DNA of 33,625 bases. Origin: Candidatus Schekmanbacteria bacterium (GTDB lineage Bacteria > CSSED10-310 > JACPHN01). Within the stretch, counting starts at the first letter, position 1, and each line of letters starts with the position of its first letter. The DNA is taken from positions 1 to 33,625 of the forward strand of contig JACPHN010000109.1 of assembly GCA_016188575.1 (NCBI GenBank), in the 5' to 3' direction. The notes under the pieces were generated by a model. It saw nothing but the letters and a program-made list of their open reading frames with translations. It made no database searches and had not been told where the DNA came from. Of the stretch, positions 1 to 7,637 are shown piece after piece. Both the position numbers and the translations under genes were made by a program.

Positions 1-1791
1 CGCGAGCGTCCCCGCGAGCACGGGGGTAAACGCCCCGTCCGGCGCGGCCGCGGCCGTCACGCGGATCTCGAAGTCCCGGACGCCCTCGGCGCTGCCATCG
101 GTCTCGAGCGACACCCGATCGATCACCTGCGGCTCCTCGCCCGCGAGGTCCAGGGTAAACCACTGATCCGCCGCCTGTCCTGCGGCGGTGAGCCAGCGGG
201 TGACGGGGTCGCCGTCGAGCGCGCGCTCGGCGGTGTAGCCGGGCCGCTCGCTCGAGCGCGCCTCGACTTTGGCCCCGTCGCGCGAAAACGCGAGATCTCG
301 GCCCTTGGCCGGGAGAAACGCCGCGACCGGCGGCAGGTCGTCGACCACCTCGACCAGGCCCTCGCCGCAGCCTTCGGCGCCGGCGTCATCGACAACGCAC
401 ACGGTCACCGCGTATTCGCCCGCCGCCGCGTAGGCGTGGCTGGCGTCAACGCTCCCCTCGCCTCCGGCTTCGCTCACCTCGCCGACCGCGACCTCGCCGT
501 CGCCCCAGTCCACGGTGGCGGTGTGGGTGTCGAAGACGCCGGGATCGGAAAACCGCCAGCCCGAAAGCGCCACCGGCAGACCGACCGCGGCGAGCGCCCG
601 CGCGCCGGGCCACACCGCCGGCGCGGCGTTGGCCACCGTCACCCGGGCGATATCCGTCGCGACCTCGCCGGACGCGGCCGCCACGCGCAACCCCACCGCG
701 AGCTCGCCGTCATCGGCCGGGGTGATTTCGGCGGTCGCGCCAGAGGCGTCGCCGAACGCGCCGTCGCCGTCGAGGTCCCAGGCGTAGCTCGCGATCCCGC
801 CCGACAGCGCCCGCGAGCCCGTGCCCTCGAGGACTACCCGGAGGCCTTCGACCGCGGAGTAGGGACCGCCGGCATCGGCGATCAGCGCGGCGATCGCGTT
901 CTCGTCGGTCGCGGCGTTGTCTTCGGGAGTCGGGTCGAGGCCGTGGGCGCCGTCGTCGGCCGCTGACACGGCCACCGACAATACCTCCCCGACCGCGGCA
1001 TTGCCGCGCGCCGCGACTACGACCTCGCGGGTCACGGCCGCCCCGGCTGCCAGCTCGAACGCGGACCACGAGACCGCGCCGCCACCGATCGCCCCTCCGT
1101 CGCTCGCCGACAGCACCGCACCCGCGGCGGAAATCGCGGCGCTCAGCGCGACTCCGGTGGCGGGGGCGTAGCCGCCGTTGCTCACGGTGATCCGGTATGC
1201 GGTCGCGTCGCCGGGCAACATCGCCGCCTGGCCGTCGTCGATCGCCACCGCGAGGTCGATGCCGCTCGCCAGCGCCAGATCGCGCCGCGCGACGGTGCCA
1301 CCGGCCCAGAAGGCGGTCTCGACCGCGGCCGTGGTTCCAATCCGAAAGGCGAGCGCCTCCCCGGGCGCGGCGCCTTCCGCTGCCGGCGTGCCGGCGACGT
1401 CGCCCGGCACGTCCAGAGCATAGACGGCCTCACCATCGACGAGCCGCACGGCGGTCTGCGCCGCTTCGACCCCGGCGGCGCTCCACGCCGCAACGGCAAC
1501 CCCGGCCGGAACGGTTCCCCCGGCGACCGTCACGACTCCGAAGAAGCTCGACGGCAGTGGCGGCGGGGTGCTCGCGCCGGCGCTGGCGCTCCCGCCGAGC
1601 AGCGCAACCACGGTGACCAGCGCCGCGCCGCTGATTGGCGCTCGCCGCCGTGTCCCCGAGCTTGCCTCTCGGCGCCTGGAGCCATCGCCTGTCCGCGACC
1701 GGGCGCCGCGGCGCGGTGCAGGGCAGCAAACAGCGCCGCCGGAGGCGCCAGGTACGGGGCAGATGACGTTGCAGTCGGCTCGGCTTCGCAT
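1..1791 (-). CDS. Exported PKD/discoidin-domain surface protein (3' end beyond window)
   Basis: The minus-strand frame is open without a stop from ATG 1791 to base 1 (597 codons), so the gene is cut by the window edge. A GGAGG six bases upstream supports this start. The N-terminus is unusually long and Arg-rich; a hydrophobic stretch (ALVTVVALLGGSASAG, about residues 55-72) looks like the signal peptide. Order after it: a PSSFFGVVTVAGGTVPAG-type beta domain (about 80-180) seen in exported bacterial proteins; a DUF11/CARDB-like domain (about 190-310); two PKD-like domains (about 325-510) with the signatures YAWDLDGDG and VDWGDGE; then the start of an F5/F8-type C (discoidin) domain with the RALDGDPVTRWLT motif. 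Probably secreted or surface-attached, binding carbohydrate or matrix; any catalytic domain would lie outside the window. Domain calls are by motif only. Confidence 0.8.
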   Translation of the reverse strand, partial: MRSRADCNVICPVPGASGGAVCCPAPRRGARSRTGDGSRRREASSGTRRRAPISGAALVTVVALLGGSASAGASTPPPLPSSFFGVVTVAGGTVPAGVAVAAWSAAGVEAAQTAVRLVDGEAVYALDVPGDVAGTPAAEGAAPGEALAFRIGTTAAVETAFWAGGTVARRDLALASGIDLAVAIDDGQAAMLPGDATAYRITVSNGGYAPATGVALSAAISAAGAVLSASDGGAIGGGAVSWSAFELAAGAAVTREVVVAARGNAAVGEVLSVAVSAADDGAHGLDPTPEDNAATDENAIAALIADAGGPYSAVEGLRVVLEGTGSRALSGGIASYAWDLDGDGAFGDASGATAEITPADDGELAVGLRVAAASGEVATDIARVTVANAAPAVWPGARALAAVGLPVALSGWRFSDPGVFDTHTATVDWGDGEVAVGEVSEAGGEGSVDASHAYAAAGEYAVTVCVVDDAGAEGCGEGLVEVVDDLPPVAAFLPAKGRDLAFSRDGAKVEARSSERPGYTAERALDGDPVTRWLTAAGQAADQWFTLDLAGEEPQVIDRVSLETDGSAEGVRDFEIRVTAAAAPDGAFTPVLAGTLA

Positions 1792-1913
1792 GGCAATCCT
1801 CCGGAACGGGCGTTGGGGTCGACGAAGGTCGGCACAGCGATGAAAAAACCCGTGCGGGCAGCGACGCCGCGCGGCGGGTGGGAGTCTTGTGGCAGGCGGA
1901 GGAGGTGCGCCCG

Positions 1914-1969
1914 TCCCTCCCCCCGCTTGCGCTGGGAGGTGAGGTGGGGGGTCTTCGTGATGCGCCTTC
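1914..1969 (-). repeat. REP-like palindromic element, intergenic copy
   Basis: Read on the minus strand, this copy shares with the one at 25240 a 19-base identical block (1947-1965 here, 25240-25258 there), followed by a C-rich/G-rich inverted core around GCTTGC and a GGGAGGGACGG tail. It belongs to the same family as the copies at 9586, 16843, 25240 and 29119. Confidence 0.6.
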
Positions 1970-2382
1970 CGCAGCGGAGCCGCGGCCGTGAGGACATCCG
2001 GGCTCCGGCGGCCGAACCGGCGTCAGCTCAGACGCGCGCGGCGTGCCGCGCCGGCCGCCGGGTCCCCGGAAGGAAGCAATCGTCGTGCCACGGCTCAGTA
2101 GCGCGCGCGTCGCCACCCGCGTGCCCGCTGCGGCCCGATCGGTCTTCATGCAGCGGTACCGGCAGCGGCAGCGGCACGGCAAACTCCTCCGGCCGCCGCT
2201 GCCGCGGTACGAACGGAGTCTCGGGCAAACTTTCCTGAGCTGCGACCGCCATCTCGAGCCCGTGGGCCTGGTTTTTCGCCCGCCGCCACCATTCGCCGCG
2301 GCGGCGGGCCGCCGACACGACTGCACCTCAGCATCGCCCGCCCGCGCGAGCTTGACAAGACGCAAGCATCTGTAGCCGCTTG

Positions 2383-2402
2383 CGCAAGCAAACGTTGCAC
2401 CC
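2383..2402 (+). repeat. 20-bp direct repeat, copy 1
   Basis: This block differs at one base from 2484-2503. It partly overlaps the perfect palindrome GCTTGCGCAAGC. It could be a regulator-binding site or a scrap of a larger repeat. Confidence 0.4.
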
Positions 2403-2483
2403 AGGCGCGCCCTTTTTTCCCCGCCATGATGGCGCAGCCATCGCCTTTCGCCCCCACCCGCCGCGCTCCCCCGCTGCACCCCC

Positions 2484-2503
2484 CGCAAGCAAACCTTGCA
2501 CCC
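2484..2503 (+). repeat. 20-bp direct repeat, copy 2
   Basis: Second copy, 101 bp after the first, with one mismatch. It carries the inverted pair GCAAG/CTTGC around a five-base centre. Confidence 0.4.
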
Positions 2504-2583
2504 TCGGCAAGGTAGACCGCCGGCGACGGCCACTCGCTGGGCTCTACCGGCCGTGTTTGGGCGTCGCCGGAATGTTGTTCATG

Positions 2584-2653
2584 CCATGGCGAGCGCAACG
2601 CGCGTGGGCACTTGTCAGGTAGCATCACCCTCCATTCGGCCGACGCCGAATGT
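2584..2653 (+). repeat. 70-bp dispersed repeat, copy 1
   Basis: Aligns without gaps to 30754-30823, with about 55 of 70 bases identical by hand count. It ends in a perfect hairpin: ATTCGGC (2634-2640), loop CGAC, GCCGAAT (2645-2651). Both copies lie in gene-free DNA, in the same orientation. Confidence 0.6.
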
Positions 2654-2969
2654 AGGCCCCCTGCCGGCGGCGGTTGTCGCGACAACCCGCCGCCCGGTGG
2701 CCGGTCCTGTCGCGCTCGCGAACACCCGGCCGCAACGCCGAACCTGGGCCCGGCGTAATCCCAAAGATACGCTGTGACCGGAGTGTCGCATCTCCGCGGC
2801 GCGCGCGGCGACTTCACCGCCGCTGCCGCTTCCGAGCCGTGCTGATCGTCAGGCCTTTTTCCCCGCTCGACGCGGCAGTCACGCGCGGCGGGAAACTTGG
2901 CTTCGCTCTTGCATGTTGCAGTGCGTCATCACCTCGCAACGACCCGGTCTAGCGCTCGGAGCTCTCCCC

Positions 2970-4130
2970 ATGAAACGCCTCACACCCCGCTACGCAACGT
3001 CGGCGATCGCGCTCGGCTTCATCTTCGTCGTCCAGCCCGTGCAGGCTGACGTCACCGTCCAGACCGGGACGCCTGTGTCCACCGCGGCACAGTATCTTCC
3101 CGCCTATTACGGGTTCATTCACGCCCACACCGCCTACTCGATCGATTACAAAGGGGCCAAGGACGAGACCCCCGATTTCGCCTTCGCCTTCGCCCGCGAT
3201 GTTGCCGGGCTCGACTGGATGGCTGTTTCCGACCACTCCGAGTCCTTTGTCGGACAGACCGGTGATGCGCACTGGGAGGCCACGGCACGCGCCGCCGCGG
3301 ACAGCACTGAAGACGGGCGCTTCGTCGCCTTTCGCGCCTTCGAATACTCCAACAGCTTTCAAGGCCACCTCTGCGTTCTGGATACCGAGAGCTTCACAAA
3401 CTGGCAAACCGACCCCATGCTGCACCAGTTCTATAGCTGGTTGGACGATCACCCCGAGGCCGTGGCCACCTTCAACCACCCCGGCTCACCCATCGAGCTC
3501 ATGCAGCAGGAGTTCTACCACTTCCGCTACGAGCCCAAGGCCGCGCCCACCATCGTCGGCATGGAGGTCATCAGCAGTGGTTCCCGCTTCGAGCAGCGTG
3601 ACCGCGGGTATGACGGCGAGGTCTCGTTCTTCGACGAGGCGGTGCTGCAAGGATGGTGGCTGGCCCCCGTCAGCGGCGAGGACAGCCACCGCGCCAACTG
3701 GGGGACGACGACTGACAATCGCACCGGCGTGCTTGCGGAAGCGCTGACCAAGGACGATCTGCTTGCCGCCTTTCGGGCCCGGCGCGTCTTCGCCTCCGAA
3801 GACCGCAACGCCTACCTCAGCCTCGACCATGGCGAGCACGCCATGGGCAGCGCCGTCGTGGTATCGGGCGCGCAACAGCTCGATGTCTATTTCAGCGACC
3901 CCGACTCCGGGGAGCGCTGGACGGCGATGTCGGTCTATCAAAACGGCGTCATCGTCTCCGAGGAGCCGCTGTCCTTCGCAGGCGCCGGCACGGCTCGCAT
4001 CGACGTCCCCGCGCCGGTGTCGACGGATTACTACTACGTGCGGGTCGAGCAGCAGGATGGAGAGCGCGTCCAGTCGGCTCCAATCTGGCTGACGCGCTCC
4101 GCCACCGCGACCGTCGCCGCCGATTTCTAG
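2970..4130 (+). CDS. Exported PHP-domain / CehA-McbA-type metallohydrolase
   Basis: A 386-residue protein. I chose ATG 2970 because it is followed by a typical signal peptide (Arg/Lys n-region, hydrophobic ALGFIFVVQPVQA, cleavage near residue 26) and has GGAG ten bases upstream; an in-frame ATG at 2913 would bury the signal. Metal-site motifs of the PHP superfamily are visible: HAHTAYS (two His soon after the mature start), VSDHSE, a Glu in FRAFEYS, FNHPGS, and a late GEDSHRANWG. A C-terminal beta domain of about 100 residues follows. Family members are periplasmic phosphoesterases or metal-dependent hydrolases; the substrate here is unknown. The gene stands alone, 111 bp before the next operon. 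Confidence 0.8.
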   Translation: MKRLTPRYATSAIALGFIFVVQPVQADVTVQTGTPVSTAAQYLPAYYGFIHAHTAYSIDYKGAKDETPDFAFAFARDVAGLDWMAVSDHSESFVGQTGDAHWEATARAAADSTEDGRFVAFRAFEYSNSFQGHLCVLDTESFTNWQTDPMLHQFYSWLDDHPEAVATFNHPGSPIELMQQEFYHFRYEPKAAPTIVGMEVISSGSRFEQRDRGYDGEVSFFDEAVLQGWWLAPVSGEDSHRANWGTTTDNRTGVLAEALTKDDLLAAFRARRVFASEDRNAYLSLDHGEHAMGSAVVVSGAQQLDVYFSDPDSGERWTAMSVYQNGVIVSEEPLSFAGAGTARIDVPAPVSTDYYYVRVEQQDGERVQSAPIWLTRSATATVAADF

Positions 4131-4153
4131 TCGCCGCCCGGCTCGGCACCTGC

Positions 4154-4188
4154 CGACAACCTCGCGCCGAGCAGCCATCGGGTTGTCG
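4154..4188. promoter_or_regulatory. Inverted repeat overlapping a candidate -35 upstream of the PP2C/aap run
   Basis: CGACAACC (4154-4161) and GGTTGTCG (4181-4188) are perfect 8-base inverted arms 19 bases apart. The right arm overlaps TTGTCG at 4183-4188. It could be an operator or a stem-loop ending the previous transcript; there is no T-run. Confidence 0.35.
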
Positions 4189-4212
4189 AGCACGCCTCGT
4201 TCGCGTTAGGAT
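4183..4212 (+). promoter_or_regulatory. Candidate sigma70-type promoter for the 4242-12588 run
   Basis: TTGTCG (4183-4188) and TAGGAT (4207-4212) are 18 bases apart, each matching four of six consensus positions, and lie about 30 bp before the first ATG. This is a weak match and a guess by pattern. Confidence 0.3.
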
Positions 4213-4241
4213 GGAGCCATAACCTTCCTGACGGATGCGGC

Positions 4242-5528
4242 ATGGGCACCAACGACTGGCTCGACGACGACTTCTTCAAAGACCTTCCGGGTTTCTCCGA
4301 CGAACCGCGAGAACCCGCCATCCCCAAAGCCGAGGAAGCGCCGCCCGGCATGGACCTGCTCCTCTCGCTTTGGGACGACATAGGCGCAATCGTCTCTTTC
4401 GACGAGCTGCTCGCGCGCTTGCTCGACGAAATCGTCGCCTTGACCAAAGCCGAGCGCGGGTTCTTTATTCTGTTCGGTAGGCAGAATGCCCTGGAGGTGC
4501 GCGTTGCACGCGGACGCTTCCAGACCTCGATTGACCTGTCGCAGGTCAAGCTCAGCCAGAGCACGCTCACGAAAGTGGCCACAACGCTCGAGCCGCTGAT
4601 CTCGACAGACATCTCCGGAGACGAGAATCTCTCGACGCAGGCCTCGATTGTCGACCTGAATCTGCGCATGGTGATGTGTGTTCCCATGCTCAGCGCCTCG
4701 CACAAGGTGGGCCTCATCTACGTGGACAGCCGCATGACGACCAAGGAGTTCACGCCGGGAGACCTCGATCGCTTCGTGGCTCTCGCCGGGCAGGCCGCAG
4801 TGGCCGTCGATAACGTGCGGCTCTATGCCGAGCTGCATACCTCGGTCGATCGGCTGGTGACCGACCGCTACCGGGTAGCGGGCATCTGTGAAACGGCCGC
4901 GGAAATCGGCGGGGATTTCTATGAGCTCGGCGAGATCCGCCGGGGCGATCGCCGCTACCTCGCGCTGGCCGTCGGCGACGTCAGCGGGCACGGCATTGCC
5001 TCGGGCATGCTCGCGGCCGTTTCCAAGGTCTACCTGCGGCGCGAAATCGAAAAGAGCTTGTATCCCCGCATCGTCCTGCCGGCCCTCAATCAGCTCATCT
5101 ACCACGTGGCCCGCGAGAATCTGCTGGTGTCGCTGTTCTATACGTTGATCGACGTGGAGACCGGGGAAATGTGGTATAGCAACGCGGGGCAAAACTTCCC
5201 TTACGTGCACGTCGGCAATGGCAGCGAGTTTTCGCCGATCGAGCTCGGCGCCTTTCCCCTCGGCCTGGGCCGGGGAACCAGCTACGTCGAGCGCTCCATG
5301 GCGCTTCCCCGCGGATCGACTCTCGTGATCTACACCGACGGTGTCATCGAAGCGGAGACGGCAGCCGGAGAGTCCTACGGCTACGAGCGCTTCAAGTCCC
5401 GCATTACGCGCGACTTGCAGCTCGATCCCGAAGGCGCGATGGTGGCGTTGGCCGAGGACGTCAAGCGCTTTCGCGGCAGCGCCGGCGAGCTCGACGACGA
5501 CCTGACCGTCGTGGTCTTCAAGCGCTGA
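4242..5528 (+). CDS. GAF domain-PP2C (SpoIIE/RsbU-type) serine phosphatase
   Basis: A 428-residue cytosolic protein. Residues about 45-200 form a GAF sensor domain (start SFDELLARLLDEIVALTKAE, end FVALAGQAAVAVDNVRLYAEL). The remainder is a SpoIIE/RsbU-type PPM phosphatase with the metal-binding signatures EIGGDFYE (D225), VGDVSGHG (D246), YTDGVIEA and DDDLTVVVF. Relatives dephosphorylate anti-anti-sigma factors or similar phosphoserine proteins in response to a ligand. No STAS-domain or RsbW-type partner lies nearby. Only 13 bp separate its stop from aapJ, so it is probably co-transcribed with the transporter and may link the signal to uptake. All metal-binding positions look intact. Confidence 0.88.
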   Translation: MGTNDWLDDDFFKDLPGFSDEPREPAIPKAEEAPPGMDLLLSLWDDIGAIVSFDELLARLLDEIVALTKAERGFFILFGRQNALEVRVARGRFQTSIDLSQVKLSQSTLTKVATTLEPLISTDISGDENLSTQASIVDLNLRMVMCVPMLSASHKVGLIYVDSRMTTKEFTPGDLDRFVALAGQAAVAVDNVRLYAELHTSVDRLVTDRYRVAGICETAAEIGGDFYELGEIRRGDRRYLALAVGDVSGHGIASGMLAAVSKVYLRREIEKSLYPRIVLPALNQLIYHVARENLLVSLFYTLIDVETGEMWYSNAGQNFPYVHVGNGSEFSPIELGAFPLGLGRGTSYVERSMALPRGSTLVIYTDGVIEAETAAGESYGYERFKSRITRDLQLDPEGAMVALAEDVKRFRGSAGELDDDLTVVVFKR

Positions 5529-5541
5529 GGCTGGTCCGGCA

Positions 5542-6558
5542 ATGGCGCGACGCGTGGTGATCCTCGGCGCAGTGGCGGTGGCCGCACTGCTGTTGGCCGC
5601 AGTCGAGGCCAGCGCGGGGATCCTCGCGGACGTAAAGGCGCGCGGCGAGATGAAGTGCGGGATCAACGGCCAGCTTCCCGGCTTTGCCTACCCGAGCTCG
5701 CGCGGTGAGATGGAGGGGTTCGATGTCGAGATGTGCAAGGCGCTCGCGGCCGCGATCGGCGTCAAGGTAAGGCTCGTCCCGCTGACGGCGAAGGAGCGGT
5801 TCACCGCGCTGCAATCGGGGGAGATCGACGTCCTGTACCGCAACACCTCCTGGACGTTCAGCCGCGACGTCGCGCTGGCGCTCAGTTTTCAGGGTGTGAG
5901 CTACTACGACGGCCAGGGGTTCCTGGTGCGCGGGAACGCCGGGGTAAAGTCGGCCAAGGAGCTCGACGGCGCCGCGGTTTGTGTTGCCACGGGCACGACC
6001 ACCGAGCTGAACTTGTCGGATTATTTTCGCGCCCAGCAGATGAAGCTGCGGCCGGTGGTGTTTGAAAGCACCGAGAGCATGCGCGCCGCATACGAGGCCG
6101 GGCGCTGCGACGTGCTCTCGTCCGATGTCTCCGGCCTGGCGGCCATGCGCAGCGCCATGTCCGCACCCGACACCCACGTCATCCTCCCCGAGATCATCTC
6201 GAAGGAGCCGCTCGGCCCGGTGACGCGGCACGGGGACGAGGCCTGGGGAGACACCGTGCGCTGGGTGCTCAATGCGCTGATTCTTGCCGAGGAGCTCGGA
6301 GTCGGCAAGGCCAATGCGGCGGATCGCGCCGCCGCATCTCCAGACCCAAACGTGCAACGGCTGCTCGGCAAGACCGGCTCGTTCGGCAAGGACCTGGGTC
6401 TCGACGCCGACTGGGCCTTGCGGGCGATTCTTGTGACCGGAAACTATGGCGAGATCTTCGCGCGCACGATCGGCGCGCAGTCCACCCTGAAGCTCGAGCG
6501 CGGCATGAACCGATTGTGGTCGGACGGCGGCCTGTTGTTCGCACCGCCGATCCGGTAG
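5542..6558 (+). CDS. aapJ: Amino-acid ABC transporter periplasmic binding protein (AapJ/BztA type)
   Basis: A 338-residue SBP_bac_3 protein with a clear signal peptide (hydrophobic ILGAVAVAALLLAAVEASAG, cleavage near residue 25). Hallmarks of the AapJ/BztA general polar amino-acid branch are MKCGINGQLPGFAYP, GFDVEMCKALAAAIG, LYRNTSWTFSRD and CVATGTTTELNLSDYF; the length fits that branch. It would capture L-amino acids in the periplasm and hand them to AapQM. In typical aap operons aapJ is followed directly by aapQ. Here two proteasome-like genes are inserted between them. Confidence 0.9.
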   Translation: MARRVVILGAVAVAALLLAAVEASAGILADVKARGEMKCGINGQLPGFAYPSSRGEMEGFDVEMCKALAAAIGVKVRLVPLTAKERFTALQSGEIDVLYRNTSWTFSRDVALALSFQGVSYYDGQGFLVRGNAGVKSAKELDGAAVCVATGTTTELNLSDYFRAQQMKLRPVVFESTESMRAAYEAGRCDVLSSDVSGLAAMRSAMSAPDTHVILPEIISKEPLGPVTRHGDEAWGDTVRWVLNALILAEELGVGKANAADRAAASPDPNVQRLLGKTGSFGKDLGLDADWALRAILVTGNYGEIFARTIGAQSTLKLERGMNRLWSDGGLLFAPPIR

Positions 6559-6580
6559 CTCATCCCCCCAGAGGCAAGTT

Positions 6581-7633
6581 ATGGCGACTGTATTGCTCAT
6601 GCGTTTCAATCATGACCAGGGCGCGGCACTCGCCGACGAATCGACGTGGCACATGAGCTTCAAGTATGGCTATCGCCGCTCCAACCTAGGCGATGCCATC
6701 TTTTCCCTGCTGGCCGGAGATGCGGGCGAGGGGGCCGGCGTAACCGCCCTCTACGCGGGTGTGGGTTTTCCTTCGTTTCACCGCGAGGTCGCTGACCGTT
6801 CCGTGGGCCTCCTGGCGGGGCCACCGCCCGCCGCCGGCGAGCCCCCAAGGAGTGTTCGCAACCTCAGCGCACTGGTCTTCTCACAGTACCAGCACGTGCA
6901 TCGCCGCATGGTGGATGACCGCCTGCGCTTTCTTTGGGGATTCGGCCTCGATGGCCTCAACTCGCTGACCCTGAACCGCGGCGGCGTAAGCGACACCATC
7001 GCTCAGGAGGCGATCATCGCCGAGGCCAAGAAAATCGCTGCCAACAGCGAGCATTCCGATCCGCAACTGCGCATCTTTTCCAACAATGGCGCGGTTCTGG
7101 GACATTCCGCTCGCGAAGGCCTGCAGGCATACTCGATGTCCGGCGAGCAATGCGCGCTCGACCTCACCTCCGCCGTCACCGTCCTCGGCGATGGGGATCA
7201 GGTCGCCACGCACGCCTTCGGGCGCTTCGCGCACGCCATGAATCTTCAGCAGCGCCGCGACGGCTGGGAGCTGGCCGACGGGCTTCTCGTGCTCCTGCAG
7301 GTCGCCACGGAGACGACCGAATTCCAGGTGCGCATGGGAGGGTACTATCAGCTCGGCATCGTCGACGGCGCCACCAGCCGGCCTGGGGCCCGGCTGCGCC
7401 GGCACGACGGTCACCGCTTGAAGCTCGCCTCCGAGGTGGCGCGCGCGGTATCGTGGAAGCAGCTCGAGCGCGCTGCCGGCGTCGAGCTCGTGGGTGGCTT
7501 GCTGCTCGGCGATGAGGACTTCGACGACTGCGAGCGCCGGATGTTCGCCGGCGCGCGCGACGCGGCTGCGCTCCGCCACCGCCTCCACGGTTTCAAACCG
7601 TCGTGGTCGCCCACCGCCACCTGCACGGAGTAG
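6581..7633 (+). CDS. Proteasome-fold (Ntn-hydrolase-like) protein, predicted catalytically inactive partner
   Basis: A 350-residue cytosolic protein with no signal peptide; GAGG seven bases before ATG 6581. I do not recognise it as a named family. It aligns by eye to the next gene: both begin with a short strand ending RFNH at residues 8-11, then a DE pair at 19-20. Later come a LGDGD loop (residues 202-206), matching the GSGS turn of proteasome subunits, and an RMGGYY turn (251-256), matching the SGG turn. The residue after Met, which would be the Ntn nucleophile, is Ala, followed by Thr3. No Lys sits at the position of proteasome Lys33 (residue 35 is Asn). I infer a non-catalytic, alpha-like subunit. 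An insertion of about 80-100 residues in the middle makes it longer than a classical subunit. The next gene starts five bases after its stop. Confidence 0.7.
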   Translation: MATVLLMRFNHDQGAALADESTWHMSFKYGYRRSNLGDAIFSLLAGDAGEGAGVTALYAGVGFPSFHREVADRSVGLLAGPPPAAGEPPRSVRNLSALVFSQYQHVHRRMVDDRLRFLWGFGLDGLNSLTLNRGGVSDTIAQEAIIAEAKKIAANSEHSDPQLRIFSNNGAVLGHSAREGLQAYSMSGEQCALDLTSAVTVLGDGDQVATHAFGRFAHAMNLQQRRDGWELADGLLVLLQVATETTEFQVRMGGYYQLGIVDGATSRPGARLRRHDGHRLKLASEVARAVSWKQLERAAGVELVGGLLLGDEDFDDCERRMFAGARDAAALRHRLHGFKPSWSPTATCTE

Positions 7634-7637
7634 CCCC

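Larger units (their letters stand above)
1792..2969. other. Gene-free, repeat-bearing interval
   Basis: These 1.2 kb separate two divergent genes. Open frames here lack ribosome-binding sites and recognisable domains. The interval contains a REP-like palindromic element (1914-1969), two 20-bp near-identical direct repeats (2383 and 2484), and one copy of a 70-bp dispersed repeat (2584-2653). Promoters for both flanking genes should lie here, but I cannot place them confidently. Confidence 0.6.

Noticed and set aside
436-966. Long plus-strand open frames across the first 1.8 kb
   Set aside because: They are antisense shadows of the continuous minus-strand frame 1791-1, which encodes coherent PKD/discoidin sequence. 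The shadows are Arg/Ala/Pro-rich with no domain.
1835-1885. GC-rich hairpin followed by a T-run on the minus strand upstream of the PKD gene, as a terminator or riboswitch
   Set aside because: The stem just before the T-run has only a two-base loop, and I recognise no riboswitch consensus. Position upstream of the gene would require attenuation, for which there is no support.
1430-2533. A 367-codon minus-strand frame
   Set aside because: Arg/Gly-rich composition, no domain or ribosome-binding site, and it overlaps the start of the PKD protein in another frame. It is a GC-driven artefact.
2913-2969. Extended N-terminus of the PHP hydrolase from ATG 2913
   Set aside because: It would place 19 residues before a clear signal peptide; ATG 2970 has GGAG and the proper signal start.
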